Shown here: one piece after another, positions 1 through 11,120 of the stretch
Position numbering within the stretch: position 1 is the first letter of the stretch
Layout of the letters: every line of letters starts with the position of its first letter
Origin: Gammaproteobacteria bacterium Ga0077536
GTDB taxonomy: Bacteria > Pseudomonadota > Gammaproteobacteria > Ga0077536
Assembly: GCA_001464935.1 (NCBI GenBank)
Contig: LNEL01000040.1
Span: 1-64,000 of the forward strand
Direction: 5' to 3'
Length of the DNA stretch: 64,000 bases
Notes under the pieces: generated by a model
What the model was told of the DNA's origin: nothing
The model's input: only the letters and a program-made list of their open reading frames with translations
The model's database searches: none
Program-made: the position numbers and the translations under genes

Positions 1-64
1 TGCCTATACTTCGATACCCGTAAGCCGCTAAAAAGGGCGTCACGGGCCCGAAGACGGGGCCGCA

Positions 65-964
65 TTGCAATGGATTCGCAAGGTTGAGCGCGGGGAATTG
101 GGCATGCTGAACATCACCGAGATGCTGGCCGCAGAGGTCGCCAACCGCCTGGGGTCCAATTACGCCGTGATGTTCGGTGGTGCGGATTCCGGCCATCTGA
201 GTGCGGCTGCGAACATCGCCCACCGCGCCCTCCACAGCATCGCCACCTCCGACGCGCTCTACCACAACGTCGAACATTCCGTGTACGTGACGGTGGTCGG
301 GATGCAGATCCTGCTCGGTCGTCAGATCGTCGCCGCCGATGTGACGCGCGAAGACTGGCTGAACGTCATCACGGCCCTGCTCTGTCACGACATCGGCTAT
401 GTGCGCGGCATCTGCGCCAACGATGGCGTCGAGCGCCTGTCGACCGGCATCGGCAATCACTCCGTGCGGCTGGCCGCGGGTTCCAGCGACGCGGCGCTGA
501 TGCCGCTGCACGTGGACCGCGGCAAGCGCTACATCTCGGAACAGTTCGCGGCTTCGTCGCATGCGCTGGTCGACACCGCCGCCGTGCAGGCCTGCATCGA
601 GCGCACGCGTTTCCCGGTGCCGGACGATCCGCAGTACCGCCAGAACGGCGATTATCCCGGGCTCGTGCGCGGCGCCGATCTGATCGGCCAGCTCTCCGAT
701 CCGCGCTATCTGCACAAGCTGTCCGCCGTCTTCTTCGAATTCGAAGAGATCGGGTTCAACCGCCAGACCGGTTATCGCCGGCCCGGCGATCTGCTGAGCG
801 CCTATCCCGCCTTCTTCGAACGGAATGTGGCACCATTCATCGTCGATTCCGAGCGTTACCTGAAACAGACGAAGGACGGCCGTGAAATTCTCGCGAGCCT
901 TTACCGCAATCTCGACATCGCCCGTCAGCCGGAAACGGCGCTCGCCGTCGCGCGCCAGGCCTGA
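65..964 (+). CDS. HD-domain metal-dependent phosphohydrolase family protein (start may be at 104)
   Basis: Translation has H...HD pattern (YHNVEHSVYV, LLCHDIGYVRG) typical of HD-domain proteins. Confidence 0.75.
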   Translation: MQWIRKVERGELGMLNITEMLAAEVANRLGSNYAVMFGGADSGHLSAAANIAHRALHSIATSDALYHNVEHSVYVTVVGMQILLGRQIVAADVTREDWLNVITALLCHDIGYVRGICANDGVERLSTGIGNHSVRLAAGSSDAALMPLHVDRGKRYISEQFAASSHALVDTAAVQACIERTRFPVPDDPQYRQNGDYPGLVRGADLIGQLSDPRYLHKLSAVFFEFEEIGFNRQTGYRRPGDLLSAYPAFFERNVAPFIVDSERYLKQTKDGREILASLYRNLDIARQPETALAVARQA

Positions 965-1892
965 TCCCGTCCTTTCCCCCCTGTGCGCCGCACTGGCGCT
1001 GCTGGGGGTGTGGTGCCTGTCGCCCGAGCCACCCGCCCACGCGTCGAACGCCGACACTTTCGCCGTCACCGAAGTCGCCCCCGGCGTGTTCGTGCACCAT
1101 GGGCGCCACGTCGGCATCGAGGACCCGGCGCGCGGCGACAGCGCGAACATCGGTTTCATCGTCGGCGAGCGCTGCGTGGCGGTGGTCGACAGCGGCGGCA
1201 GCCTCGCGACCGGCCGGGCGCTACGCGGTGCGATCGCGGCGCGGACCGCGCTGCCGGTCTGCTACGTCATCAACACCCACGCGCATTTCGACCACGTGCT
1301 CGGCAACGCGGCCTTCGCCGCCGACGAGGCACCACTCGTCGGCCACACCAATCTGGCCCCGACGCTGGCCGCGAGCCAGACGTATTTCGCCGAGCGTTTC
1401 GCCACCGAGCTCGCGGGCGCCACGCCGGGCGTGCCGGATGTCGCCGTCGACGACACGCTCGAACTCGATCTGGGCGCACGCAAGCTGCTGCTGACGGCGG
1501 TAGCCGAGGCGCATACGGCCGCCGATCTCACGGTCTTCGATGTCGCCACGGGCAGCCTGTGGAGCGGTGATCTGCTGTTCATGGAGCGCCTGCCGGTGCT
1601 CGATGGCAGCCTGCGCGGCTGGCTCGCCTGGCTCGAGACCGCGCACGGGATCAAGGCGGCCCGCGTGATCCCGGGCCATGGGCCGGTGTCCGCGCCATGG
1701 CCGGACGCCCTCGGGCCCGAACGCGACTACCTGGCGCGGCTGTTGAAGGCCGCGCGCGACGCCGTTGCCGCGGGCACCTTCCTCGAAGACCTCACCGCCG
1801 ACGCCGCGGCGCATCCGCCGGCCGACTGGCTGCTCAACGAGCCCCACACGCGCAACGTCAGCAAGGCCTATCGCGAAGTCGAATGGGAATGA
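882..1892 (+). CDS. MBL-fold metallo-hydrolase, exported (quinoprotein relay system / SoxH-like)
   Basis: NTHAHFDHVLGN metal-binding motif, SGDLLF and PGHGPV motifs; hydrophobic signal-like N-terminus; exact start uncertain because it overlaps the upstream gene. Confidence 0.75.
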   Translation: MKFSRAFTAISTSPVSRKRRSPSRARPDPVLSPLCAALALLGVWCLSPEPPAHASNADTFAVTEVAPGVFVHHGRHVGIEDPARGDSANIGFIVGERCVAVVDSGGSLATGRALRGAIAARTALPVCYVINTHAHFDHVLGNAAFAADEAPLVGHTNLAPTLAASQTYFAERFATELAGATPGVPDVAVDDTLELDLGARKLLLTAVAEAHTAADLTVFDVATGSLWSGDLLFMERLPVLDGSLRGWLAWLETAHGIKAARVIPGHGPVSAPWPDALGPERDYLARLLKAARDAVAAGTFLEDLTADAAAHPPADWLLNEPHTRNVSKAYREVEWE

Positions 1893-1923
1893 GGGCGGCC
1901 GTCCGGCCGCTGAACCGGCCGAA

Positions 1924-2637
1924 TTAGAGCTTGGCGCCGAGGCTCGTGCATAGAAAGCGCATCAGTGGCACGGCCGCCTTGAAGCTCTCGGCGGCGAACT
2001 CGACGATGTCGGGTTCGAACAGCAGGCCTTCGTGAAAGCGCCGCGTGACGATGAAATCCTTGCGCTTCAAATCCTCGACCGCCGGATGCTCCGCCGCAAA
2101 GCCGCGCGGTACCCGCTTCATCGATTCACCGAAAAACGCGAATCCGCTGCCCTCTGCCGCCACCCGGCGTGCGGCCGACCACGCGCGCGGCTGATCGACG
2201 ATGTGCTGGCGGATGCGCGTGGCAGTCGGCGGATCGGGATGCCAGATGCCGCAGCCGATGAAGCATTCATCGAGGCCGATGTGGAAGTAGTAGCCCGGTC
2301 CATGGATGTCGCGGAACGCGTCATGCCGGAAGTGCATGCCGATATTGGTCTTGTACGGCCGTTTGTCGCGCGCGAAGCGCGTGTCGCGATAGATGCGCAG
2401 CAACGACCCTCCCATGCGTTTCGGCACGCACAGGAACCGCGGCGAGATTCTGGCCAGCGGCTGTTCGAGGGCCTGGATGAAATCGAGCGCGGGTTCGAGC
2501 ACGTCGCGCTCGTACGCGGGCTTGTGCGCCTGGAACCACTCCCGGTCGTTGTGCTGCGAAAGCTTGTGCAGGAACTCGAGTGATTGGGGTGTAAAGCCGC
2601 CGAACACCGGCGCTTTCGTCTTGATGCTGCGTGCCAT
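1924..2637 (-). CDS. DUF2461/TIGR02453 family protein
   Basis: FxPQSLEFLHKLSQHNDREWFQAHKPAYE...RIYRDTRFARDKRPYKTNIGMHFRH typical of the family. Confidence 0.85.
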   Translation of the reverse strand: MARSIKTKAPVFGGFTPQSLEFLHKLSQHNDREWFQAHKPAYERDVLEPALDFIQALEQPLARISPRFLCVPKRMGGSLLRIYRDTRFARDKRPYKTNIGMHFRHDAFRDIHGPGYYFHIGLDECFIGCGIWHPDPPTATRIRQHIVDQPRAWSAARRVAAEGSGFAFFGESMKRVPRGFAAEHPAVEDLKRKDFIVTRRFHEGLLFEPDIVEFAAESFKAAVPLMRFLCTSLGAKL

Positions 2638-2696
2638 GACTTGCTCCGCGCGGGCGCTTGCGCTTCAGCGTTGATTCGGGTGCCGATGCCGGCGGA

Positions 2697-4202
2697 TCAG
2701 GTGTCTGCGGCCGGGCCAGGATCGACAACGGGGTCGACAATATATCGCGCCGCGAGGCGCCTGAAAGCGGCGAGATCCTGCGTCACCTCCTCCGCGCTGC
2801 GGCCGAGTTCTTCGCCGACGATGGCGGCGACGCGCGGCGCGGCGGCGAGGGCCGCGCGCGCATCGGTGAAGAGGGCGCGGCAACGGCGCGCGAGCATGTC
2901 TTCGGTGCGCCGCGCCATCGTCTCGCGGACGGCCGCGCGACAGGCAGCTTCGGTGCAGGCCAGGCCCGGCAGGTGCGGTCCGGCAGTGGCCATCGGCGGT
3001 GACGTCAGCGGGCAGTCGGCGGTCCGCGAGGGGCCGGCCGCGAGCGGGCTCGCGGCAAGTGCGAAATCCAGGGTCGCGCCGGCCATGCGGCGAAACGTCG
3101 TCCACTTGCCGCCGGTGATCGTCACCAGCCCGCTCGCCGCGCGCGTCAGCGCGTGTTCGCGCGAGACCTGCGCCGTCGGCGCGCCGCCCGTGCCCGCCAG
3201 CGGCCGCAGTCCGCAGAACATCGCCGTGATATCGGCGCGACCGGGTGCCCGCGCGAGATAACGCGCGGCGGTGGCGAGGATCGCGTCGATCTCCGCCGCG
3301 CGCGGCGTGGGTTCGGCTTCGAAAGCGTCCTGCGCCAGGTCTGTCGTGCCGAGCAGGGTGTGGCCGAGCCAGGGAATCGCGAACATCACGCGTCCATCGT
3401 CGACGCGCGGCATCAGCACCGCCGTGTCGCCACCGAGGAAGCCCGCGCCGACCACGACATGGCTGCCGCGGCTCAACTGCACCGACGCCCCGGCGTCCCC
3501 GCCGTCGAGCGCGAGCACCGCGCCCACCGCGGGCCCTGCCGCATTGATCACGCACGGCGCCTGCACTTCGTGCGTCTGTCCGCTCTCGCAGTCGAGATAG
3601 GCCACGCCGCACACGCGCCCGTCGGCGCGCTTCAGCAGCGCGGTGACTTCGGCGTAGTTGACGCAGGTGGCGCCCAGATCCGCGGCCGCGCGCAACACCG
3701 CGAACAACAGCGCCGTGTCGTCGAACTGGCCGTCGTGGAAGCTGACCGCGCCCGCGAACTCCTCCGCACGCAGGCCCGGCACGGCGGCCGCCATCTCGCG
3801 CCGCGACAGCCAGGCCGAGCGCGGGAAATCGCTGTGACCGGCGAGCAGATCGTAGGCCGCTAGGCCCCCGCGGAACTTGACGCGCTCCAGCAGGGACGCC
3901 ACCGGCACGACGAAGCGCAGCGCACGCACGAGTGTGGGCGCGTTGTGACGCAGCAGGGCGCGTTCGTGCAGCGCCTCGCGCACGAGGCCGAGCCGGCCCT
4001 GCGCGAGATAGCGCACGCCGCCGTGGATCAGTTTCGTGCTGCGGCTCGACGTACCGGCGCCGAAGTCGCGCGCCTCCAGCAGCACCGCGCGCAGGCCGCG
4101 TGACGCGGCTTCCCACGCGATGCCGGCGCCCGTGGCGCCGCCGCCAATCACGACGACGTCGGCAGCGCCGCACGCCGCCGCGAGCATCGCCTCCCGTTTC
4201 AT
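2697..4202 (-). CDS. glpD: glycerol-3-phosphate dehydrogenase
   Basis: [24 protein letters not shown] motif, [15 protein letters not shown] signature; start ATG at 4202 overlaps glpK stop (ATGA). Confidence 0.9.
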   Translation of the reverse strand: MKREAMLAAACGAADVVVIGGGATGAGIAWEAASRGLRAVLLEARDFGAGTSSRSTKLIHGGVRYLAQGRLGLVREALHERALLRHNAPTLVRALRFVVPVASLLERVKFRGGLAAYDLLAGHSDFPRSAWLSRREMAAAVPGLRAEEFAGAVSFHDGQFDDTALLFAVLRAAADLGATCVNYAEVTALLKRADGRVCGVAYLDCESGQTHEVQAPCVINAAGPAVGAVLALDGGDAGASVQLSRGSHVVVGAGFLGGDTAVLMPRVDDGRVMFAIPWLGHTLLGTTDLAQDAFEAEPTPRAAEIDAILATAARYLARAPGRADITAMFCGLRPLAGTGGAPTAQVSREHALTRAASGLVTITGGKWTTFRRMAGATLDFALAASPLAAGPSRTADCPLTSPPMATAGPHLPGLACTEAACRAAVRETMARRTEDMLARRCRALFTDARAALAAAPRVAAIVGEELGRSAEEVTQDLAAFRRLAARYIVDPVVDPGPAADT

Positions 4203-5689
4203 GCGTCGTCCGTGGCCCAGGTGCGCGAGCGCTCGACTGCGCGGCGCCAGCGTCGCCGCAGGCCCGCGTCCAGCGCGAATTCGGCCGGCGCGAAGCATCG
4301 CTCTGGATGCCAGTGCGCGCGCAGGCTGTCGCGGTCGGGCCACAGGCCGACGCCGAGGCCGGCAAGCGCGGCGGCGCCGAGTGCGGTGTTTTCCAGATCG
4401 TGCGGACGTTCGAGCGTGAGTCCCAGCAGGCTCGCCTGGATGCGCATCAGCAGGTCGTTGCGCGCGGCACCGCCGTCGACCCGCAGGGTGCGCAGCGGCG
4501 CGGCGAGCGCCGGGCGCATCGCGTCGAGCACGTCGCTGACCTGCAGCGCGATGCCGTCGAGCGCTGCGCGCGCGATGTGTGCCCGGCCCGTGCCGCGCGT
4601 GAGGCCGATCAGCAGCCCGCGCGCCTGCGCATCCCAGTACGGCGCGCCGAGACCGGTGAAGGCGGGGACCAGCACCACGCCGCCGCTGTCCGGCACGCTG
4701 GCCGCGAGCGCCTCGACGTCGCCGGCGCCCGCGATGATGCCCAGCTGATCGCGCAGCCACTGGATCGTCGCGCCGCCCATGAACACGCTGCCTTCGACCG
4801 CGTAGGTGGTCGTGCCGCCGATCCGCCACGCGGGAGTCGTCAGCAGACCGCCAGTGGCCTGCGGCCGCGTGGTGCCGGCGTTCACGAGGATGAAACAGCC
4901 CGTGCCATAGGTGCACTTGGCGTCGCCGGCGTCGAAACACTGCAGGCCGAACAGCGCCGCCTGCTGATCGCCCGCGACACCGGCCACGGGACAGCGCAGG
5001 TCGCCCAGGCCGCTGATGTCGAACAGCGGCTCGGCGCAGCCGACGACGCGCGGCAGCAGCGCGCGCGGAATCGTCCAGCGGGCGAGCAGTTCATCGTCCC
5101 AGTCGCCGGTGTCGATGTTGAAGAGCAGGGTGCGGGCCGCGTTGGTGACATCGGTCAGGTGCGCGCGGCCGCCGCTCAACTGCCACATCAGCCAGCTGTC
5201 GGTGGTGCCGAACGCGAGTTCACCACGTTCGGCGCGGGCCCGCGCGCCAGGGCAGTGGTCGAGCAGCCAGCACAGCTTGCTGGCGGAGAAGTAGGGGTCG
5301 ATGACGAGCCCGGTGCGCTCGCGCATCAGTGCCGCGTGACCGTCGGCGGTCATCTGCTCGCACAGCCCGGCGGTGCGCCGGTCCTGCCACACCAGCGCCC
5401 GGTGCAGTGGCCGTCCGCTGCTGCGCTCCCACAGGACCACGGTTTCACGCTGGTTGGTGAGGCCGACCGCCGTGATCTCGCGGGCGCCGACGCCCGCGGC
5501 AGCCAGGGCCTCGAGCGTGACATCGTGAATCGATTGCCAGATTTCCACGGCATCGTGCTCGACGAGACCGGGGGCCGGGAAATATTGCGCGAACTCGCGC
5601 CGGGCGCTGCCGAGCACGCGCAGGGTGTCGTCGAGCACGACGGCGCGTGAACTCGTCGTTCCCTGATCGAGGGCCAGCAGTGTGCTCAT
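4199..5689 (-). CDS. glpK: glycerol kinase
   Basis: [17 protein letters not shown]-terminus, [29 protein letters not shown]-kinase family signatures. Confidence 0.93.
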   Translation of the reverse strand: MSTLLALDQGTTSSRAVVLDDTLRVLGSARREFAQYFPAPGLVEHDAVEIWQSIHDVTLEALAAAGVGAREITAVGLTNQRETVVLWERSSGRPLHRALVWQDRRTAGLCEQMTADGHAALMRERTGLVIDPYFSASKLCWLLDHCPGARARAERGELAFGTTDSWLMWQLSGGRAHLTDVTNAARTLLFNIDTGDWDDELLARWTIPRALLPRVVGCAEPLFDISGLGDLRCPVAGVAGDQQAALFGLQCFDAGDAKCTYGTGCFILVNAGTTRPQATGGLLTTPAWRIGGTTTYAVEGSVFMGGATIQWLRDQLGIIAGAGDVEALAASVPDSGGVVLVPAFTGLGAPYWDAQARGLLIGLTRGTGRAHIARAALDGIALQVSDVLDAMRPALAAPLRTLRVDGGAARNDLLMRIQASLLGLTLERPHDLENTALGAAALAGLGVGLWPDRDSLRAHWHPERCFAPAEFALDAGLRRRWRRAVERSRTWATDDA

Positions 5690-5935
5690 CGCCTGCAGAG
5701 TGTACTTAGGCTAATCAATTTGGGCGATGGTTCGGGAAGACCCCGTTCATAGAATTGTCATCGCGAAGTGGAGGGGGGAGTAAGGATTCCATTGCGGCCG
5801 GGTCAGCCCGGCGGCGGGGTGTGCTTGCTGCCATCTAGAACGCGGTTCGCCGCGTTCAAAAACCGTCCTGCTGATCGGCGCAATGCCGGTGGTACCGACG
5901 TGTTTTTGCACCCCTTTTTGTACTGCCTGACCTTG

Positions 5936-5957
5936 GCGCCCGGGGCAACCCGGGCGC
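5936..5957 (+). other. Perfect GC-rich stem-loop with GCAA tetraloop in the leader upstream of the GGDEF-like gene
   Basis: GCGCCCGGG-GCAA-CCCGGGCGC followed by ATGTTTTACTT. Confidence 0.55.
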
Positions 5958-6094
5958 ATGTTTTACTTCCCTTTCGATCCCGATGCCCCCGGTCTGCGCC
6001 GGCGCGCCAGTTCGCGTGGACGATCGCGTGCCTCTCAACCCCTGGTGCCGCGCTGCCGATACGCATGCCTGTCAGTGAATTCGACAGGTGCCCG

Positions 6095-7651
6095 ATGCAC
6101 CTCAGGGGGACTCGATTGAATCTGGACTCGCACACGGTGGCGCCGGCAACGGCAGGCCCGACGTCAACAGACGGTCCGGCGTCGCCGCTGCTCGCGCAGG
6201 CGGCGTTCGCCCTGCTCGCGGCGGTGGCGGCCGCGGCCGCCCTGGCCGATGTGCCCTGGCCCTGGTGCGCCGCCTGGGCGCTCGCGCTGGTCGCCGTGAC
6301 GGCGCTGCGCGATCGCCTGCCCGGTGTGCTGGCGCTGTGGGCTGCGAACGGCGTGGTCTGGGGGATCGGGGCGGCAGGGGCACACACGATTGCCGCCGCG
6401 ACCGGGGTCGCGGTCCTGCTTGCCGCTGCCGCGCCGCTGCTGGCGGCAGGGCGTGTGCCTGCCGGGCGTTACCATCTGCTGGCGCTGGCAGTAGGTGCCT
6501 GTGCGCCGCTGGCCGGCCTGATGCTGGTGACGGGCACGCTCGCCGGCATCGCCACGGCGGCGATGCTCGCGGTCGTCGGCTGGGCCGCGTTCGGCGTGCA
6601 GCAGCGCCTGCACGGCCTGTTCGCCGCGCTCGAGACCGAGACGGCGCAGCGTCAGGCTGCCGAGGCGCTGACCGAGCGTCTCAGCGATGAGGTGCAGGTG
6701 CTCAAGGTCGAGACGCGCGCGGTCGGCGAGACCAAGGACACGCTGGCCGGTGAGCTCAGCAACGCGACGCAGGAACTGGCAGTGCTGCGGACGAAAGCCG
6801 GCGCGCTGTCGACGGTGCTGCAGCGGATCAACCCGTACGACACCGAGACGGGCCTGCTGACCGCCGAGAAATTCGCCAACGTGATGAATCGCGAGTGGGC
6901 GCGCATGCGCCGGCAGGAGTTGCCGCTGAGCCTGATGCTGGTGTCGCTCGACCGCTTCGATGACTTCCAGGCCAAGCACAGCCGGTTGGCCCACGAAGCG
7001 GCACTGCGCAAGATCAGCGACGTGCTGCGCAACGCCGGCAACCGGCCGGGCGACGTCGCCGCGCGGCTCGGACCCGGCGCATTCGCGCTGCTGTTTCCCG
7101 AAACCGATCACAAGCATGTGAACCGGCTGGCCGACGCCGTGCGTTCGCGCATCCGCCAGCTCGGCGTGCTGGCGGATCCGGCCGAGGCGGGCAAGCCGCT
7201 GACGGCCACCGTCGGCATGGCGACGGTGATCCCGAACAACGACATCACGCCGGTCGTGCTCCGTGAGCGGGTCGAAGCGGCGTTGTACGAGGCGCAGTTC
7301 CAGGGGGGCGATCGCAGCGTGCGCTATCGCACGATGGACAGCATCCGCGTCGAACATTGGGATACGGCACAGGAAGGCCAGCTGACCGCCGACAGCGTGC
7401 GACACAAGCTCGCGGTGCTCGGCTACGACGCCGCGCCGAAGACCTATCGACCGGGCGAGACCCCGCCGTCGCGTCGCGTGCCGGTCGACAGCGTGGAGGC
7501 CGTCGTCGAAGGCCAGCTCAAGATCTCGCTCGACGGCGAGGCTCGCGTGCTGAAGCCAGGCGATCTGCTGTTCATCCCGAAGGGCCTGATGACCAGCGTC
7601 GAAGTCGTCGGTGCGCGGCCCGTGCTGTGCCTGGAGGCCATCCGCGCCTGA
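6095..7651 (+). CDS. Membrane protein with degenerate GGDEF domain and C-terminal cupin-like domain (the supplied ORF extends to 5768; likely start 6065 or 6095)
   Basis: Hydrophobic N-terminal half, coiled region, GGDEF-fold sequence with motif RLGPGAFALLF, C-terminal VVEGQLKISLDGEARVLKPGDLLFIPKG cupin pattern. Confidence 0.8.
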   Translation: MHLRGTRLNLDSHTVAPATAGPTSTDGPASPLLAQAAFALLAAVAAAAALADVPWPWCAAWALALVAVTALRDRLPGVLALWAANGVVWGIGAAGAHTIAAATGVAVLLAAAAPLLAAGRVPAGRYHLLALAVGACAPLAGLMLVTGTLAGIATAAMLAVVGWAAFGVQQRLHGLFAALETETAQRQAAEALTERLSDEVQVLKVETRAVGETKDTLAGELSNATQELAVLRTKAGALSTVLQRINPYDTETGLLTAEKFANVMNREWARMRRQELPLSLMLVSLDRFDDFQAKHSRLAHEAALRKISDVLRNAGNRPGDVAARLGPGAFALLFPETDHKHVNRLADAVRSRIRQLGVLADPAEAGKPLTATVGMATVIPNNDITPVVLRERVEAALYEAQFQGGDRSVRYRTMDSIRVEHWDTAQEGQLTADSVRHKLAVLGYDAAPKTYRPGETPPSRRVPVDSVEAVVEGQLKISLDGEARVLKPGDLLFIPKGLMTSVEVVGARPVLCLEAIRA

Positions 7652-7788
7652 CGGCGCGCCACGCGCCCGCCGCGGAACCCCCGTGGCCCCCATCTGGCCT
7701 TATACTCCGTGCCGCGCGGGAAACCGCGCACGGCGGCCGCCAGGCGGCATGCCGGACTCGCCTTCCTACCCCAGGACTCGGAACGGGC

Positions 7789-8613
7789 ATGAGACTCAAC
7801 AAGTACATCAGCGAGTCCGGGCGCTGCTCGCGGCGCGAGGCGGACGCCCTCATTGCCGAGGGCCGCGTCACGATCAACGGCGCCCCGGCCGATATCGGCA
7901 CGCAGGTCGGCGACGGTGACGTCGTGCAGGTCGACGGCGACACGATCGCCGACGCCGGGACCTCGGAACAGCGCAGCCGCGTCTACCTCGCGCTGAACAA
8001 GCCGGTCGGGATCACCTGCACCACCGAACGCGACGTCGAAGGCAACATCGTCGATTTCATCGACCACGCCTCGCGCATTTTTCCGATCGGTCGCCTCGAC
8101 AAGAATTCCGAAGGCCTGATCCTGCTGACCAGCGACGGCGACATCGTCAACCGCATCCTGCGCGCGGAGAACAAGCTCGAGAAAGAGTATCTCGTCGTCG
8201 TCGACAAACCGGTGACGCCGACCTTTCTCGCCAACATGGCGCGCGGCGTGCGCATCCACAACACCAGGACGCTGCCCTGCCGGCTCTACCGCATCAATCG
8301 CTACACCTTCGGCATCATTCTCGTCCAGGGCCTGAACCGGCAGATCCGGCTGATGTGCGAGGCCTTCGATTACCACGTGCGCCAACTGTGCCGGATTCGA
8401 ATCGGCAACATCCGCCTCGACCATCTGAAGCCAGGCCGCTGGCGCAATCTCGCACCGTCGGAAGTACAGGCGCTGATTGCGGGCACGACCGCGCGCGCCA
8501 AGGCCACCACCACCGCCGCGCCGCGGCAGCGCACCGCGGCAAGGCCTGCGCCAGCGCCAGCCGCCGGACCCCGGCGACGCGGCGCGGCGCGCGGCAAGAG
8601 CCGCCCCGACTGA
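7789..8613 (+). CDS. rluF: 23S rRNA pseudouridine synthase RluF-like
   Basis: S4 domain MRLNKYISESGRCSRREADALI; catalytic GRLDKNSEGLILLTSDGD; GLNRQIRLMCEAFDYHV. Confidence 0.88.
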   Translation: MRLNKYISESGRCSRREADALIAEGRVTINGAPADIGTQVGDGDVVQVDGDTIADAGTSEQRSRVYLALNKPVGITCTTERDVEGNIVDFIDHASRIFPIGRLDKNSEGLILLTSDGDIVNRILRAENKLEKEYLVVVDKPVTPTFLANMARGVRIHNTRTLPCRLYRINRYTFGIILVQGLNRQIRLMCEAFDYHVRQLCRIRIGNIRLDHLKPGRWRNLAPSEVQALIAGTTARAKATTTAAPRQRTAARPAPAPAAGPRRRGAARGKSRPD

Positions 8614-8755
8614 GCAGGGGCACCGCCCCCGGGGTCGGTCTGGGCATCGCGCGCCTGACCGTCCTCGCGGCGCCTGTTACGCTTTGCCCTGACGAGACCC
8701 AATATTGTCATGCCCGCACGCGGCGTCACCGCACGCAGATCAGGAGTCTTCCGCC

Positions 8756-9604
8756 ATGAAATTCGGCACCATGCTCTATTCCACCGACTACGCGATGCGT
8801 CCCGACGACTTCGCCGTCGCCTCCGAGGACCGTGGCTTCGACTCGGTCTGGTTTCCCGAGCACACGCACATTCCGGCCAGCCGACGCACGCCGTTTCCAG
8901 GCGGCGGTGATCTGCCGCAGGAGTACTGGCACATCCACGACCCGTTCATCGCACTGACCGCCGCGGCGATCGCGACGAAAACCATCAAGGTCGCCACCGG
9001 CGTGTGCCTCATCACCGAGCGCGATCCGATCGTCACCGCCAAGGAAGTTGCTTCGCTCGACATGTTGTCCAACGGCCGCTTCCTGTTCGGCATCGGCGCC
9101 GGCTGGAACGCCGAAGAAATGGAGAACCACGGCACGGCCTTCGCCGACCGCTGGCAGGTGCTCGAAGAGCGCATCGAAGCGATGAAGGCGTGCTGGACGC
9201 AGGAGAACTCGAGCTATCACGGCAAGCACGTGAATTTCGACTCGATCTGGTCGTGGCCGAAGCCCGTGCAGAAGCCGCATCCGCCGATCATCATGGGCGC
9301 CGCCTCGCCGTGGGGCCGTGAACGCGTGGCGCGCTACTGCGACGGCTGGGTGCCGCTGCCGGCGCAGATGAAGAACATCGCCGCCGAACTCGCCGATCTC
9401 GAAGTGCGCCTCACCCGTCACGGCCGCCAGCTGTCCGACATCGAGATCTCATTCTTCTGGGCACCGACCGACGTCGACGAACTGAAGCGCTACCGCGACC
9501 TCGGCGTGCATCGCGTGATCCTCGCCTGTCCGGCGGACGGCAATGAAGCGACGCTGAAACTGCTCGACCAGCATGCGGCGCTGATGAAAGCGGTGGGGAA
9601 CTGA
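8756..9604 (+). CDS. LLM class F420/flavin-dependent oxidoreductase
   Basis: MKFGTMLYSTDYAM..., SNGRFLFGIGAGWNAEEMENHG typical luciferase-like monooxygenase family. Confidence 0.88.
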   Translation: MKFGTMLYSTDYAMRPDDFAVASEDRGFDSVWFPEHTHIPASRRTPFPGGGDLPQEYWHIHDPFIALTAAAIATKTIKVATGVCLITERDPIVTAKEVASLDMLSNGRFLFGIGAGWNAEEMENHGTAFADRWQVLEERIEAMKACWTQENSSYHGKHVNFDSIWSWPKPVQKPHPPIIMGAASPWGRERVARYCDGWVPLPAQMKNIAAELADLEVRLTRHGRQLSDIEISFFWAPTDVDELKRYRDLGVHRVILACPADGNEATLKLLDQHAALMKAVGN

Positions 9605-9650
9605 CGCAGCGCGCTCCGGGACGGCAGTGCCGGAGGAAATGCGGGTTGAT

Positions 9651-9786
9651 TTGGCCACCGAGAACACCGAGAAGGAAGGGATTGATGCTGCCGCGCTGAA
9701 ACGCCCTGGCCACCCGGCGCGCCGGCGTTTCAGAGCCCTCCAGTAAAATTCGTCTTCCTCGGTGTTCGCGGTGTTCTCGGTGGCAA
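9651..9786. repeat. MITE-like large hairpin with CCACCGAGAACACCGAG arms
   Basis: Left arm TTTGGCCACCGAGAACACCGAGAAGGAAG; right arm is the reverse complement with one extra 9-bp unit; inner perfect 10-bp stem CTGAAACGCC (9696-9705)/GGCGTTTCAG (9724-9733). Confidence 0.85.
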
Positions 9787-9831
9787 AAAAGCCGATCCCG
9801 GTGCACGCACTGTCGCCCGGGACCCCTGAGC

Positions 9832-11067
9832 TCAGATGCGCTCGATGATGATCGCCGGTGCCATGCCGCCGGCGGCGCACATCGTGACCAGGCCGAACTG
9901 CTTGTCCTGCCGCTCGAGTTCGTCGAGGACGGTGCCGATCAGCATCGCGCCGGTCGCGCCGATCGGATGACCGAGCGCGATCGCACCGCCGTTGACATTG
10001 ACCTTGTCGCGATCGAGGTCGAGGTCGCGCATGTATTTCTCCGCGACCACCGCGAACGCCTCGTTGATCTCGAACAGGTCGATGTCGGCGAGCGTGAGCC
10101 CGGCCTTCGCGAGCACCTTGCGGGTGGCCGGCACCGGCGCGTTCAGCATCAGCGTCGGGGAGTCGCCGACGTTGGCGGTGGCGACGATGCGCGCGCGGGG
10201 CTTCATGCCGTGCGCGCGCGCGTAGTCCGGTGCGGCCAGCAGCAGCGCGGCGGCGCCGTCGGCGACGCCCGACGAGTTGCCGGCGTGGTGCACGTAACGG
10301 ATGTCCAGCGTCGGATACTGGCGCAGCACCAGCGCGCGATAGGTCGTGCCCTGTTCGTCGAGCGGATGATTGCCCATCGCTTCGAACGCGGGTTTGAGCT
10401 TCGCGAGGTCATCCAGCGAGGTGGTCGGCCGCGGCAGTTCGTCGCGGTCGAGCGCCAGCGTGCCGTCTTCGCGGTACACCGGCACCAGCGAACGCGCGAA
10501 GCGGCCTTCGGCGATCGCGCGGCCGGCGCGCGTCTGGCTCATCACACCGACCGCGTCGAGTGCTTCGCGCGAAATGCCTTCGAGCGTCGCAATCGCGTCG
10601 GCGCAGATCCCCTGGTGCGGCTGCGGATGGACTTCGCGCAGCCGCAGGTTGCCGCTGTCCATGAACGGCGAATCCTTGACGCCCGGGTTGCCGTAGGTCG
10701 ACATCATCTCGGTGCCGCCGGCGATCACGAGATCCTCCATGCCTGACATCAGCGCGGCCGCGGCGAAGTTGACCGCCGTGATCCCCGATCCGCAATAGCG
10801 GTCGAGCGTGACCCCGCTCGCGCGGATGTCATAGCCCGCGTCGAGCGCCGCCATGCGGGCGAGATCGCCACCCTGCTGGCCCCGCTGCGTGCTCGTGCCC
10901 CAGATGATGTCGTCGACCGCGGCGGTGTCGAGCCGGTTGCGCTCGGCTATCGCGCGCAGCACGGCGGCGCCGAGGTGCTGTGGATGGAAAGACGCCAGCG
11001 CGCCCTTGCCGGCCTTGCCAACGCCGCGCGGCGTGCGGCAGGCATCGATGATCCAGGCTTCGGTCAT
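9832..11067 (-). CDS. acetyl-CoA C-acyltransferase (thiolase)
   Basis: [18 protein letters not shown] nucleophile Cys region, [19 protein letters not shown]-terminal [15 protein letters not shown]. Confidence 0.92.
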   Translation of the reverse strand: MTEAWIIDACRTPRGVGKAGKGALASFHPQHLGAAVLRAIAERNRLDTAAVDDIIWGTSTQRGQQGGDLARMAALDAGYDIRASGVTLDRYCGSGITAVNFAAAALMSGMEDLVIAGGTEMMSTYGNPGVKDSPFMDSGNLRLREVHPQPHQGICADAIATLEGISREALDAVGVMSQTRAGRAIAEGRFARSLVPVYREDGTLALDRDELPRPTTSLDDLAKLKPAFEAMGNHPLDEQGTTYRALVLRQYPTLDIRYVHHAGNSSGVADGAAALLLAAPDYARAHGMKPRARIVATANVGDSPTLMLNAPVPATRKVLAKAGLTLADIDLFEINEAFAVVAEKYMRDLDLDRDKVNVNGGAIALGHPIGATGAMLIGTVLDELERQDKQFGLVTMCAAGGMAPAIIIERI

Positions 11068-11120
11068 TGTTGATGCTCCTCTTTTCACTGTTCAGTTGTG
11101 CCGGGTTCGGCGCTGGGTCA

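Noticed and set aside
3932-5650. 572-aa plus-strand ORF opposite glpD/glpK
   Set aside because: Antisense of two strongly supported glycerol genes
9411-9880. ORFs with HREHREHRG or ATENTANTEE peptides near 9.4-9.9 kb
   Set aside because: Translation of the GAGAACACCGAG hairpin repeat, not a protein
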